Source of the DNA: Ectocarpus siliculosus
Taxonomy: Eukaryota > Sar > Phaeophyceae > Ectocarpales > Ectocarpaceae
DNA length: 46,282 nt
Direction of reading: 5' to 3'
Assembly: GCA_000310025.1 (NCBI GenBank)
Contig: FN648675.1
Coordinates: forward strand, 39,679 to 85,960
The number at the start of each line of letters is the position of its first letter. Within the stretch, counting starts at the first letter, position 1. The notes under the pieces are model-generated. The model made no database searches and had not been told where the DNA came from. It saw nothing but the letters and a program-made list of their open reading frames with translations. Below, piece by piece: positions 11,665 to 23,600 of the stretch. Position numbers and translations under genes: made by a program.

Positions 11665-12527
11665 GGGGAGTTGACAAAATGGGGTATACCCCGCGTGTTC
11701 AGGCACAAAATGGGGGATCCCTTTTCTCGACGCCTGACGCCGGGTGGCCGCCTTCTAATGCTTCAGCCCCATGCACCACGTCCTCAGGAAGGACGCCCAG
11801 CTTTTCGTTTTCTTTCACCGTCAGGAACAGGGTTAACTAGGGCCTGGAACAGGGGAGCTTATTGGAGGACCCGATTTGTCCACGAAACCGTGGGGTACAC
11901 CCCCCTGTCTGCTACAAGTTCATCTAGTACGCCATTCTGTTCACAAACATATCCTATAGTGTTCAAGGCATATCCCTTATTGTTCAGTGGTAACCCTCCC
12001 GCGGACTGCCAAAACGTCAACCAACAACCAACCGCCGACCGCACCATATCTCTGTACTTTCTGTCTCCTTGCCGCGCCGCAGACGACAACAAAGCCCGCG
12101 TGTTGCACCGCAGACCACCATACCCCAACCACGCCTATATGTATGGTAGTATGCTGTTGGTTGTTGGTTGGCATTCTGGCAGTCCGCAGGAGTGTCACCA
12201 CCGAACGAATAGGGATATGCCTTGAACACTATGGGATATATTTGTGAATGGCGTAGATGAACTTTTAGCAGACAGGGGGGTGTACCCCACGGTTTCGTGG
12301 ACAAAATGGGGTCCTCCAATAAGCTCCCCTCTTCCAGGCCCTAGTTAACCCTGTTCCTGACGGTGAAAAAAACGAAAAGCTGGGCGTCCTTCATGAGGAC
12401 GTGGTGCATGGGGCTGAAGCATTAGAAGGCGGCTACCCTGCGTCAGGCGTTGCGCCCCACACCGAAAAAAAGGATACCCCATGTTATGCCTAAACACGCG
12501 GGGTATACCCCATTTTGTCAATCCCCC
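11665..12527. mobile_element. Foldback / MULE-like non-autonomous DNA transposon (863 bp, long TIRs)
   Basis: The left arm (11665 to about 12040) and right arm (about 12150-12527) are near-identical inverted copies. The ends read GGGGAGTTGACAAAATGGGG and, inverted, GGGGGATTGACAAAATGGGG, and both contain the palindrome GGGGTATACCCC. The spacer is only ~100 bp. Flanks are TAAATTCAA (11656-11664) and TAAATTTAA (12528-12536), a 9-bp target duplication with one mismatch. Long TIRs plus a 9-bp duplication is the pattern of Mutator-like elements; no transposase is encoded. Short open frames on both strands mirror each other because of the inverted structure and are not taken as genes. Confidence 0.8.
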
Positions 12528-12835
12528 TAAATTTAAGCATCAGGAGTGGCTAACGGACACGCTGGGATGGAGAAGAGTATATCGAAGGGAACCGCGGGCA
12601 TAACGATTGCACGACAAGAAAAACGCAAGTATCCAACACCGTTTCAGGCAGAGAAAGAGGAAGAGAGGCACGACACACCTTGTCAACACGGGTTAGGCGT
12701 GCGCCGAGGCTTTGGGACCAGCGTCGTCGTCAGGACCATCGCTTATCAAGCTCAGAGATGAAAAGCCATCCCCGTCCTCATCCTTAGCTTCCCCTCCGCC
12801 CCCATCTTTATCCACCCCGGGGTCACCTTCGCCAC

Positions 12836-12957
12836 CTCCAGGCCCTCGTCCTCCAAGAAGCACGGCTTGAGGTAGCGCTTAGCGTCGTCCTGCTGATCAA
12901 TACTCTCGGCGGAGGGGATCGCCCATGCGTATTTTAGCCGAACTGCATGAAGCTCTC
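12836..12957 (-). CDS. Candidate exon, unrecognised protein
   Basis: The minus strand reads ELHAVRLKYAWAIPSAESI, then RYLKPCFLEDEGLE, between a TTCTAG acceptor and a GTGGCG donor. Codon use looks coding, but no neighbouring exon joins with matching phase. Past the donor a different frame becomes acidic (DKDGGGGEAKDEDGDG), which may be a further exon or chance. Function unknown. Confidence 0.3.
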
Positions 12958-13317
12958 CTAGAACCTGAGATACGAAACAAAGAACAAAGAGCGTTTCATT
13001 CGAATGTCAGCTTGTCTGACGCCGAGGGGTTCATCTCGTTAATAGCTTGCGCCGAACCACCTTCGCGTCGACTCGAAGCAACGCCAGGGCGCACTGAAAC
13101 TGCGGAAAAACCAATGAAAAGGCTGGAAACGCGACAGGAACAAAACAATTGAAAGTGTTGGACTTTCAGCTCGCACGCCCAATTAGCGCTCATCAGCCTG
13201 ACAAACGGTTGATAGTATGCCACGGGAGACAGGGTTAGACGAATAAACTAAATACAACGAAGGGCCAGCCTTACAGAGCTTACAGTAGATCACATATCGA
13301 CACAAAGGCAACGTACA

Positions 13318-13522
13318 TGTCCCGGATGACGTCCAACGTTTGGTCGCCGCCGCCATACTTCCCAGCAACGCCTTTTCGAATAAAGGGTGGCACATCGGGA
13401 AGGTACGGTATACCGTCATGGTCGGGGTCACTCTTGTTGGCGAAGTGTGCCCTGGAGTGCCCATCGTCGTCTTGACGACGTCCGCGAGGATGCACTTCTC
13501 GAGTATCTTCGAAAGGGATCAA
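13318..13522 (-). CDS. Candidate exon, unrecognised protein
   Basis: An 80-codon minus-strand frame includes HFANKSDPDHDGIPYLPDVP and KYGGGDQTLDVIRD, ending at a good GTACGT donor near 13318. A second frame over the same bases (starting KCILADVVKT) is also open, so the correct frame is not certain. It could be an upstream exon of gene A or an independent remnant. Confidence 0.3.
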
Positions 13523-13599
13523 TCCATGCCGTGAGGGGGGCGAGGTGGTGCTTAGGGGGGGCTGGATGGATGCACCAGGGCAAGGTTGACAGTAGATAG

Positions 13600-16100
13600 T
13601 GTGGACTTACTGCTGAAAGCAGCAAGCAGCAGGGCGAAGATGGACTCCAGCAGTTATCCTCGTTTTCAAAACGTACGTGGCGATTCCAAAATTCAAGCAT
13701 TATTTTCACGGAAGCGGCCTGAAGATTGTAAGGACAAACACTCATTGCCCCCGGTCCTGTTGCGTGGCACCATGACATGTTTGGTAGATGCGCACTATCG
13801 CTCACCGTGCGCTCACCTCTATCCTGCACGACAGGCTAACGCTACAGCATGCGAGCCCCTCAAACCAACACAAGTAGTGGAACGTGTGCGTCAAAAAGTC
13901 TCTACCCCTTCCACAAGCAATGAATCGCGAGGATTGTTGCCTGCACGTCCCCCCGTTCCTTCCCATTCTGCTCATGAATGAACGAATGAACAGCGTTCGA
14001 AAGAAGGAATTCGTCGCTCCTTCCGTTCATATTCAAATAGGAGCGGATGTACTGAAAACGTGAGTGGACCTATGCCGGAGTGATCGGCGATGTTATGCAC
14101 GACTCTGACAGCAGGTGCAGTAGCAGACCTCTATCTGTTCTTGGTGGACAGAGGTGTAGGGGGGTTGCGACATGAACTTGCCATCATACACGTTGTTTTT
14201 CAAACCACAGGGCACCACTTCTGAAATATATCTCGCATTTACCGCAGGGAGTTCACTTAATAACCCGACCGTACCTGAAATATGTGGCGGTGCGCTTGCA
14301 TCAGTCGACCTGGTCGAAGCTCACGCTCTGCATGGTCTCGCCCTCCGACCCGGGAAATGCCTTGCTTAGATGGCCCTAGAACCTTCGAGAACATGACGGT
14401 ACCGAGCCCGCTCATGGCCGTCTCCACCTACTACGATACAGGGCGGGGGGGGACAAAAAGTGCATGAGACGCAACATGTGAACGACGCTCATGTATACCT
14501 CTCTGCTCTGCTATGCACACTACTGGTGCCCTCTCCATTTCTCATCGGTGGCGCGGCTTCATTCGGTCGAGAATTTGCGTAACATGAAGTGCTGTACGTA
14601 CCGGAAGATAATTTCATCTATACTGCTGTCCGGTTCGCCAGTTCCTAGAAAGCTACATACCGGTTATGCATACAATCACTGAAAGACTACCCGTTCAGGA
14701 AAACGCAATAGTCAAAGGGAATGAATGTGCTAATGTCTGTACCATTTGCTTTTGCTGTTGGCCCCTTCGCCACACTTGGAGGCACCCACTGCGACCGCCT
14801 TTCTTCATGCTGTTGTTGCTGTCTTGAGATAAAAATGTAAACGTTCCGATCTCTGACACGCCTTGTTTTCAGGGGTTTAGGCTGTTCGTAATTTATCGTT
14901 TTTCTCGGGAAAAAAGTGTAATTTATGAAATCGGACAATAAAACGTTTCTTATACACTGTAGGACTAGAAATTACAAATTTGTTTCCGGCTGAAGATTTT
15001 CGACTTCGTTTCAAGCGGCCATGCGTTCGGAAGTGACGACAATTTTTGATCCGATGGCGCGTTTGTTTATTGCGTTTGGAAATGCACACCACACGGAAAT
15101 AAACATCGATTGCGGTCGTAGCAACCCTCGGAGCACTGTGCTGCCATCTCAGCCGTTGATATTTGGTTGCCGTGTGGCGAGGTGCCCTCAAAGCGAAATG
15201 TTGGCCAGCTCACGCAGCACCGCTTGTTCAGACTTGCAAAGAAAAGACCCGCAAACAGACGCAGCATCATCCCAACACACACATTGATGGACAAAGTCTT
15301 CAATTTCGTGCTCGCTAGATCACCCTCCTGCTGAAACTTGCGAGGATGTGAGCTCCACCAGGCCGCTCTCTATCGGAGGGACTGCGTCGTTGTTGTTGGC
15401 TTGTTCAGTGGAGGGATAACTACAACGCCACTGGTGAAATGGCAAGAAATAAATATGCACAGCAGTGAGCGGCAATCCATTTTTCGAACAGCAGTCGACC
15501 CTCGCCAACTTCGTTGCTCAGCCCCCAGCCCGTCACGGCCTGTGAAAACCACAGCACAAGAAGCACCATATACGCAGCTACGGGCGGGTGGCATTGTGGT
15601 ATCTGTTGGTTCGGTCAGTTAAGAGGAGTCGCTACGAAACCAAACCTGTGACGTTGCAAATAACTTGTCACTGGCTGTGTTCGAGCTGTGTGGCGGAGTG
15701 TGTTCGAGCGGGGTGTCTTCTTCGAACAGCAGTTGGCCCTCTCACCAACTTCAATTCTCAGCCTCCCCGCGAATCACGGTCTGTAATAACCACCCCACAT
15801 GAGGCACCATACATACGTACAGACATGGGCGCATGCTTTGCTATTGCTGTTGTGCCACCCAGTGCGCAGAGATCCAAGAAAACACAAACCGACCGATCAT
15901 GATATGGTATGGGGTAGAAAGTGTTATGAAAATAGGGGTAGCAAGTGGTTCTCATGAGAAACCGCCTTACTCGGTATTTACGGCCAACAAACGTATATTG
16001 TGTATGGCAACTCGACGAGTATCGTCGCGTTGCCTGTCTGAAGCTTTCGATTTTTGCAGCGGGTAACAATCAAGGTAGACACCAAGAAGACGCCCGATGA
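13600..16100. other. Stretch without recognisable genes
   Basis: No exon with supporting splice sites or recognisable motif was found on either strand. A CAGCAGT-rich segment around 15400-15800 loosely resembles the degenerate repeat of 6.9-8.1 kb. I see nothing else supportable. Confidence 0.4.
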
Positions 16101-16105
16101 GCACA

Positions 16106-17262
16106 CAGGAACCGGGGGACCCCGAAAAACAAAGCATAAAGAAGCGAGAACAAACGAGCCAGACGCGACAGGTTTCAGGGAGGAGGCAAAAGGGAGAATA
16201 GAAGAAAAGCACCGTCGCCGCTCGCTCCGGACCGCTGGAAACTCTCACATAGCTCTACATATGCAGCAAATATCAGGTAGGGCCAAAGTCCATTGCTTGG
16301 CATAACGCCCATCACTTCACATTCCGCAGCCGGATGCACGGGTAGCCTCGTATCCTCTTACTCAGCAAATAGCGAAACGACTGCGGTTGGTTGACCTTCG
16401 ATGTTGTTGGGACCCTACCGGCGAAAGGCGAGAGAAAGAGAGAGAGGTAGACAAAAAGAAGAGAGCGGAGAGAAGACAAGGCATTGACCCTCTCGAGAAG
16501 ACACTCACTCTCGTCCCTCTGGCCCACCGCAGGCTGTCAGACATGATGTCACCTCGTGTATCGAACGGCGATGTCCGATGTCGGCTCAGCAACAGCAAAC
16601 AAGCACAACAAACAAATGTAGTCGCCGTTTGCGAGCTGTGGACTATCTTGTTGTAGGAAGTGAAAACTAAAAAGAGCATGACTACATAGCACCACGGACA
16701 AACTACTATCTCAATACGCTTGCTTGCCGTCCGCCATAGATGCGCACCGCTGCACGAACGAGCTGTTAGTTGGTTATCATACCTCACTTAGTAAATAAGA
16801 TTGTTGTGCTCCCATCTACCTTACTTATCACTCAAATTACGACTACGCAGCAGACACAAGGTAAGGAAGCAACACGCTTGCCGATGCATACCACCCATCC
16901 ATGCATGCAGCAAAACAAAAAAAGCTAAGGCGGACCGTCTGTTGTTGTTTGTCTCTTCAACTAACCGTGCTGCCGACAACGACACTGGAAAAAAGTAGGA
17001 GACGCGCATCGCCTACGCGAGCAACGCGTGCAGCCCAAATTCAATCCGGTACGTGTCGTGCCACTCGGTCCGTCTCTTCTCGTTTGCTTTTTTCCCTCGC
17101 CGTCTCGTCCGTCTCCTGCCCCCTCCCACCCCATTGGTTGTTGGCTTGTGGTTTCGTTTGAGCGCTCGTTGTCAGCTGGCCTCTTCTTCCTTCTCGTGCC
17201 AGGAGGTCATGAACCTCTCAGCTCCCTGCGTAGAGAGAGATCGGAACGGTTTTAATGTGAAG

Positions 17263-17302
<40 letters not shown>

Positions 17303-17310
17303 CTAAAACT
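16106..17310. repeat. Dispersed repeat, copy A
   Basis: First of three diverged copies. Shared landmarks are GAGCCAGACGCGACAGG, GATGTTGTTGGGACCC, TGGCCCACCGCAGGCTGT, a CATAGATGCGCACCG site, AAATAAGATTGT, then CGCGAGCAACGCGTGCAGCC. No open frame is preserved among the copies, so it is treated as noncoding repeat. The family is unknown. Confidence 0.7.
17262..17303. repeat. (ACA)n microsatellite
   Basis: About 14 ACA/AAC units preceded by TTTTAATGTGAAG. The same junction occurs inverted at 27925-27960, where a GTT run is followed by TTTTTCTTCACATTAAA. Confidence 0.9.
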
Positions 17311-17320
17311 GAACTAATGG

Positions 17321-17974
17321 GCGGGTGGGTGACCGGCGGACCCCAAAAAGCAAGCTGAAAATAAAAAAAAGAAACAAGGGACAACAAAGACAAGTGAGCC
17401 AGACGCGACAGGCTTCAGGGAGGTGGAAAAAGAGAGCATACCAAAACCACCGTCGCCGCTCTGAACCGCTGGAAGCTGTCACATAGCACAGCATGCAGCA
17501 AACAGTATAGGGGCCATGCCCCCGTTGCTTCAAGTAAAGAGGCAGCGCCCATCGCCTCACATGCAGCAGCCGGGTACACGGGTAGCCTCTTACCCAGCAA
17601 GAAGAAAAACGATTGCGGTGACGTTCGATGTTGTTGGGACCCCAACGGCGATAGGCGAGAGAGCGACAGGTACATACTGTAGTAACCAACAGAAAAAAGC
17701 GTAGAGAAGGCATCAATTAACTCTCGAGAAGACACTTACTCTCGTCCCTGTGGCCCACCGCAGGCTGTAACGAACGGCGACATCTGATGTGCGCTCAGCA
17801 ACAACAAACACAACAAACATAATATAGCCGCCATTTCCGAACTGTGGAGACTCTCCTTGATCATTTATTTGTGGTATGAAGTATGAAGTGACAACGAAAA
17901 AGAACATGATGACGAGAAGCACCACGAACGAACTATTTTCTCAATACGCTTGCCGTCGCGATAGATGCGCACCG
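17321..17974. repeat. Dispersed repeat, copy B, left part (split by copia)
   Basis: Aligns with the first half of copies A and C and stops at GATGCGCACCG, exactly where the copia LTR begins. The sequence resumes at 26107. Confidence 0.7.
17970..17974. repeat. Copia target-site duplication, left (CACCG)
   Basis: CACCG directly abuts the LTR at 17975 and is repeated at 26107-26111 directly after the other LTR. Comparison with repeat copies A and C shows a single CACCG in the empty site. Confidence 0.9.
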
Positions 17975-19102
17975 TCTTGGGGATGTAGGCTTGTGGGTGT
18001 TGACGACCCGTATCGGCTCTCGAAGAGGTGTTGTTGTTTGTCGTCAAAAAGGGTAGTCCTAATTTACTCTTGAGTTGGTGCGTGCTCTCTCCGCAGTGTG
18101 TCGCGCAAGTAGAACGTGCGTATGCAGCAATGACCACTGATGTACATAAGCAGAGCACCCGATTGTGCAATCTTATAGTCACAGGTCAAAGGCAAAAACT
18201 CAAGTGCTGCGTGTAAGCCTGTACGTGTCCTGTACGGCTGCAGCGCGGCGTGCCAACTCACTTGTTGTGCCGCTGGACCCTTTAGTACGAGAGGCTTGGC
18301 TCTGAGTACGCAGGAAGGTCCGAAGGAGAAGAAGATGGTGTGGTGGAAATGTAATTACTTGATCAGTGGAGACCAGAAAGAATGTAGAGAAACAGAGGGG
18401 TAGTGAACCCCGGAGAAGTAGAGAGGTTGAGAAACCCCAAAGAAGCAGAGGGTTGGAGAACCCCCAGAGAAGCAGAGTGAGAGGATGGGGCGAGTACGCG
18501 CTCATTCTCGAAATCATGGAATCACACCTATCCGACAACGTCGACCAATCACACGTGTTCAGAATACGGTACTGGTAAGCTACGATACGTTTCTGGAAAG
18601 ATGACTTCAACACCATGCTCTCGAACTTGTGCCACGTATGCACATCAAGTATTGTACTTGCACGCACAAGTGATTACTTGCACTGACGTACGACAAACCA
18701 CAGAATACAGCTTCAACAATTGAACTAATAATGTACTTTCCAAATTCGACTGCTGAGCGCAGACAAATATTCATTCATTCAAGCACGCAAGTCTGAGTTA
18801 CTTGCGGCGGTACATATTCTTTTCATACACACAAGTCAGAGGCACTTGCGACAACTACCCGATGCATATATATTTCCGAGCACGCAAGTCTGAGCTACTT
18901 GCACTTTGACATATTTCTGGAAATCTAGGCTATGCAGATTATTTCTGGATATGAAACACAGAACATCAACCATGTCTCCATATTCCGAGTATGACAGACC
19001 ATACGGAATTTTACCTACATGACATAGCGACATTGACAATATTTGAACTAGTCAAACTGACTACCTAATGTTGAAGCTACGGTAGTGCCAAATATTCCAA
19101 CA
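17975..19102 (-). repeat. Copia 3' LTR
   Basis: 1,128 bp, nearly identical to 24980-26106. On the coding strand it begins with the canonical TGTTGG and ends CCCCAAGA rather than CA. The boundary is fixed by the duplication and by the point where both copies stop matching. The 155-codon frame shared by both LTRs has no recognisable product and is not called a gene. Confidence 0.95.
18661..18904. promoter_or_regulatory. Four CAAGT-n-ACTTG inverted motifs in the LTR U3
   Basis: Half-sites CAAGT and ACTTG flank short spacers at about 18661-18682, 18779-18806, 18828-18851 and 18878-18904. Two copies share GCACGCAAGTCTGAG. The set is repeated in the other LTR. It lies within the first ~450 bp of U3, where LTR enhancers usually sit. 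A role as transcription-factor sites is inference. Confidence 0.45.
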
Positions 19103-19113
19103 TGCCCCCTCAA
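19103..19113 (-). other. Copia polypurine tract
   Basis: The minus strand reads TTGAGGGGGCA immediately before the LTR start TGTTGG. A purine-rich run abutting the 3' LTR is the expected plus-strand primer site. Confidence 0.75.
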
Positions 19114-19546
19114 TGAAGCAATGTCCATAATCTATGAACAGCTTGTACTGAACATCTAGGATGCTGAGATACTGCGAACTATCTACTTGTAGTACGCTGA
19201 TACTGTGAAACTTCAACGAGCAGAAAAATACATGCATGACCTTTGGAGTGAATAAATTCTTCAGGGATGCTTATCCGTGACAGAACAATGGTATGCTTCA
19301 CCGCTCGCTCTGGGTTCGTAATCAAAATGCCAACAGACTTTCAAACCTATTGCATAGCTCCAAACTATGGTATTCATGAACACACACAGATGCCCCCTCG
19401 AATCGCATTAACGGAATACGAGTTACGATGTAGTCACAGATATGCCCGCTCGAATGGTATTCACTAAATACGAGTTTCGATATAGTCACACCAATCCATT
19501 CGTCTACGCTACCGGTTATCGTGGATGGAACAATCTCCATGGTTGA

Positions 19547-20484
19547 TTACAAGAAATAAAGATCGATGTCCCGACCATAATCGTCCAGCCTTTCTTCGGG
19601 ATGAGGGGTAACGGAAAAAATCTCAGCTCGGCTACGCAGAGTTGCCTTGATTTCTTGTGCACGTTTAACGCTGAAAACTAGGACCCCCGTTTTGAGAGAT
19701 TCTGATATCCATAACTGAGTCAGCGTTGTCCAAACTTCATCCTCCAACACTGATCTGATCAGGTTGGCATCAGCAATATTATCGAGCTTGCACATAAAAT
19801 CGTGAAAGACATGGTACTTGCACGAAAAAATTCCGACGTCGCGTAATACGATCCATACCCGCTCAGCAGAAGAGGCCGATGAAAACAATACATTTGCCAT
19901 TAGATGTCCTAGCCATCCCCAATTCAAGTGAAAAAATACCGAACTAGTGGAAGCTACATCCGCCCTGGCCTTGCCTTTGCCCTTTGTCTTGTGACTGTTG
20001 TTTGCGCTGCGGTCATCTCCACTGAATGACACGGAATCATCTTCAGTGATGTTGCTGCTGCTGGACGTGCAGTCGCCCCTCCTTACTGGTGGTGGAGGTC
20101 GTGGCGGTCCTCCTTGCGGTCGAAGGAAAGGGTCTTCCAAAAATCTTGGAACATACATGTTGTTGTCGATCTTGTCATCGCTCTTGTCATCGCTCTTGGT
20201 TCTGGCCTGTATCTCGTCCAGGATAGGTTCTCGTTGTTGCTCCAACTCCTTGATGTCGTCGCGGGAAGCCTCGATCCTATCGCTAATCTGCGATTCAACT
20301 TCGCATAGCGCTTCCGTCTTGAAGAACTTAAGCGTACCCTCAAAACGTCCTCTTCAGGGAAAACCTCGACATGTCGTAGTACTTGATAATGTCGATTGAA
20401 TGTTGAGGAGATGATGGCTGGATGTGGAGTGAAGGTGTGGGGGCACATCCTCCAGTCTGATCTCGCATTCTGTCCAGTCACCAT
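19547..20484 (-). pseudogene. Extra ORF between copia pol and 3' LTR (one frameshift)
   Basis: Unrecognised protein. The ATG at 20484 opens MVTGQNARSDWRM and runs to FPEED, where a one-base deletion in a T-run near 20342-20345 shifts the frame. The neighbouring frame then continues without a stop to 19547 (EGTLKFF, then EVESQISDRIEASRDDIKEL, a likely coiled coil, then a Lys/Asp-rich and Pro-rich linker and a ~130-residue helical C-terminal part with FHLNWGWLGHLM). Total coding potential is about 310 codons. Third ORFs in this position are known in some plant copia elements (envelope-like or antisense), but no signal peptide or membrane anchor is evident here. The frameshift could be a sequencing error or real decay. 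Confidence 0.5.
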
Positions 20485-20626
20485 GGCGTGCAACCTGGGT
20501 GAAGCATGTACGTCCGATATCTATCCATGGATGATGCCTCGAAAGATCCCACTCGCCCCAAGTAGTTGCAAGTGTAGATGGTTGTTCCCTAGTTCTGGAT
20601 GGAATTCCTGGCCGCTCCAAAGATCC

Positions 20627-23600
20627 TCAATCCTTAGTTGAATAAGCCAGAATCTGGTCGACGAGCTTTCGGTGGATGGCCTTCGTGGTGCTCTTCGTGA
20701 AGAGGTCGGCAGGTAGATCTCCCGACGGGACGTGATATACGCTCAAGCGTCCGCTTTCGATGAGCTCCGTTGTGAACCACTTCCGCAGCTGAAGGTGCTT
20801 CGTCCTGGCGCTGTAGGAGTTGTTACTCACTAGCGATAGAGCGCCCGTCGAATCATTTCCGATCCGAATGTTGCTGAACTGATTGAGGAATCCGAGTTCC
20901 GACAACATGTCTTGAATGTGGCAGCATTCTCGTGCTGCATAGGAGATTGAAACCATCTCCGCCTCCGTTGTGCTGAGTGCAGTCAGCGATTGAAGTGATG
21001 AAGCCCATGAAATGGGCGCGCCGCACAGAAGAAAAAGGTATCCACTTGTTGACCTCCTCTTCTCAAGGTCTTGAGCAAAGCTTGCGTCTGCCCAAGCTTG
21101 GATCTTGAAATCCCTGCTCTTGAACACGATGTCCAACTCTGGCCGTTGTTTGAGGTACCGGAGTACATGCTTAGCCCTGGACATGTGCGCCTTGCTGGGT
21201 TTGCTGGTAGCCCGTGTCAATTCAAGCACAGCGTATGATATGTCCCAGCGGCTTGTCCGGCTCAAATACAAAAGGCTTCCGACTAAGCTTTGGTACGTCT
21301 TGATTCCGTCCTCGTCGAGTAGAGTCTCCGCTGGCTGATCCAGCAATAGCTCTCCTCCGACGCTTGGCGTGCTAACTGGGTTGCAGTCTTGCATCCCAAA
21401 TCGTTCCAATAGTGAAGTGGTGTAGTCCGTTTGGCTGATCCGGAGGGTCTTCTTTACTCGATCGCGTGTGATCTTCATCCCCAGGATGAGGGACACCTCT
21501 CCGAGGTCGCTCATGGTAAAGCGGTCCATAAGCTGCTTCTTCTTCTTGACGAGTAGCTTCTTGTCCGGCGATGTCAGGAGAATGTCATCAACGTAAATTG
21601 TCAATAGACAGTATCCTCCCCCAATTTCTGTGATGTACATGCACGGGTCCGTCTTTGTAGCCCTGAATCCCATCGCCATAAGAGCCTTGTCCAATGTGAG
21701 ATGCCAAACGCGGCTTGCTGTCCGCAGTCCATAAACAGCTTGCTTTAACTTCATGATGAAGGGTTTTCCTTGAGCGTCAAGCTTCTCGTATCCAGGAGCT
21801 TGTCGCACGTATGTCGGTGAGTCGATAGGGCTTTGAAGGAACGCCGTCTTGACGTCCAGCATCAAAATATCCCAGTCAAAATGGCAGGCGATGGCCATTA
21901 GTATCCGTTGACTCTCGATGCGGCAAACCGGTGCAAAGGTTGCCCCGCAATCGATTCCAGGTCGCTGAGCATATCCTTGACAGACAATTCTTGCCTTGAA
22001 AGTGTAGTCGCTCTTGACCTTGAACACCCACCGCGATCCGATGACCTTGTTTCCGACCGGAACCGCCGATCTTGGGATGAGGTCGTAGACGTTGTTCTCG
22101 TGAAGGCTCGCCATTTCCTTGTCCATTGCCTTGGACCATTGTGCGCTGTGTGTTGATGCCTTGGCTTCCTTGAACGTGTTGGGCAGCGTAATGCTGGCAG
22201 GATCCGGGTTGGATTGGGTGATTGTTTCCGTGACGTATGCATACTCCACGAGTGAACTACGTTCCGGCTCGTGCGCATAGTCTTCTTTCTCGAACGTGGC
22301 CGACGTAGCCAGTCGTTTCAATTCGAGTCTCGTTTTTCCGTCTAGCCCCGCAGTGTCCACACTCGGGGGGTCTTGGGCTGGTCCCTTGGACCGTAATGTC
22401 CTGCTCAAAGATGTGACAGGTCCCTGCGACCGTAGTGATGTTGCCCTGTCTGGCGATGTATCAGGAAGCAATGAAGAACTTGAGGGGTCCTGTCCCTGCG
22501 TCGAGTCCTCTCCGTGGTCAAATGACGTTCGGCTACTCGGTGTTCCCACAGAATCCGGTGTTGATGGCGGATCAAACGTGACCCCTGAACCGGTTGTCGT
22601 GAGTGGACGTGGTGAACCCTCCAAATAGTTGTTTTTCTCCAACTCTTGGTCCTCCTCGTTGTTGGGTTCCTCCCTGGTTGTGCCGAGGAGGGGTAAATGT
22701 GCAAGAATGTCCCAACGATACGCTTCATCAGCGCCGTTGTTATCTGCATCTTCGTCTTCGTCTTGATTGGACAGGAGCTTGTCTTGTCCAGCTTCCGGTA
22801 TTGCCGTTGGCGGCGTCTCAATGAACGTGACATTCCGGCTTTCCGTAATCCGGCGGTTGTGTGGATTGTAGACTCGATAGGACTTGCTGTCCTTGCTGTA
22901 CCCCAGCATGATGCCTTCCCAAGCCCTCTGTTCTAGCTTGTTGCCGTGTCTCTCGTTGTGCACGAAGGCCCTTGCTCCAATACCCCTCAAACCCGAAAGA
23001 TTTGGTTCTTTCCCAAATAGCTTGGAGTATGGCGAGCTTCCGCCAAGTGCACGATGAGGAGAGCGATTAATAAGAAAGACCGACGTTTCGCATATTTCTC
23101 CCCACAGGAACTTCGGAAGTCCAGTGTCGATGAGGATGCACCTTGTCATGTTCATTATCGTCCTTCCGTCACGTTCCGATACACCATTCTGCTGAGGAGT
23201 ATTTGTCGATGCAAACTCCATCTTTATTCCGGTTTCCCTGCAGTAGCTCCTGTAGTACTCAGCCACGTACTCTCCGCCTTTGTCGCAGCGTAGACGCTGC
23301 ACCCTTAGCCCCAGGGGGATGACGTAGTCCTGAATGAAATAAGCCAGGGTGTCGATAGCTTGATCCTTGGAAGATATCGGGTAAACCGCTTTCCATCTGG
23401 TGTGGTGATCCGTGAACTTGCTGAAATAGTTGGACCCGTCCTTTGCTTGAGGCTTGAACGGTCCGGCCAAATCCGTGTAGACCAACTCGAACGGAGAGGT
23501 TGTCGTGACCGTAGACTCCTTTGGATGCTTGAGCTGAGCACTTTTCCCAAGCTTGCAAACCTTGCAAGGGGAAAGATCTCCTTGGAACAAAACACCCGAG

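Noticed and set aside
11671-12319. Several open frames inside the foldback element
   Set aside because: Frames on opposite strands encode mirror-related peptides because of the inverted arms; no transposase motif.
17172-17393. Frames with poly-Thr or poly-Val tracts
   Set aside because: Direct translation of the ACA microsatellite.
18200-18667. 155-codon minus-strand open frame present identically in both LTRs
   Set aside because: It lies within the LTR, is identical only because the LTRs are, and shows Ser/Leu-rich low-information sequence with no motif.
20083-20399. Plus-strand 133-codon frame opposite the copia extra ORF
   Set aside because: Antisense shadow; the minus-strand frames carry the coherent coiled-coil peptide.
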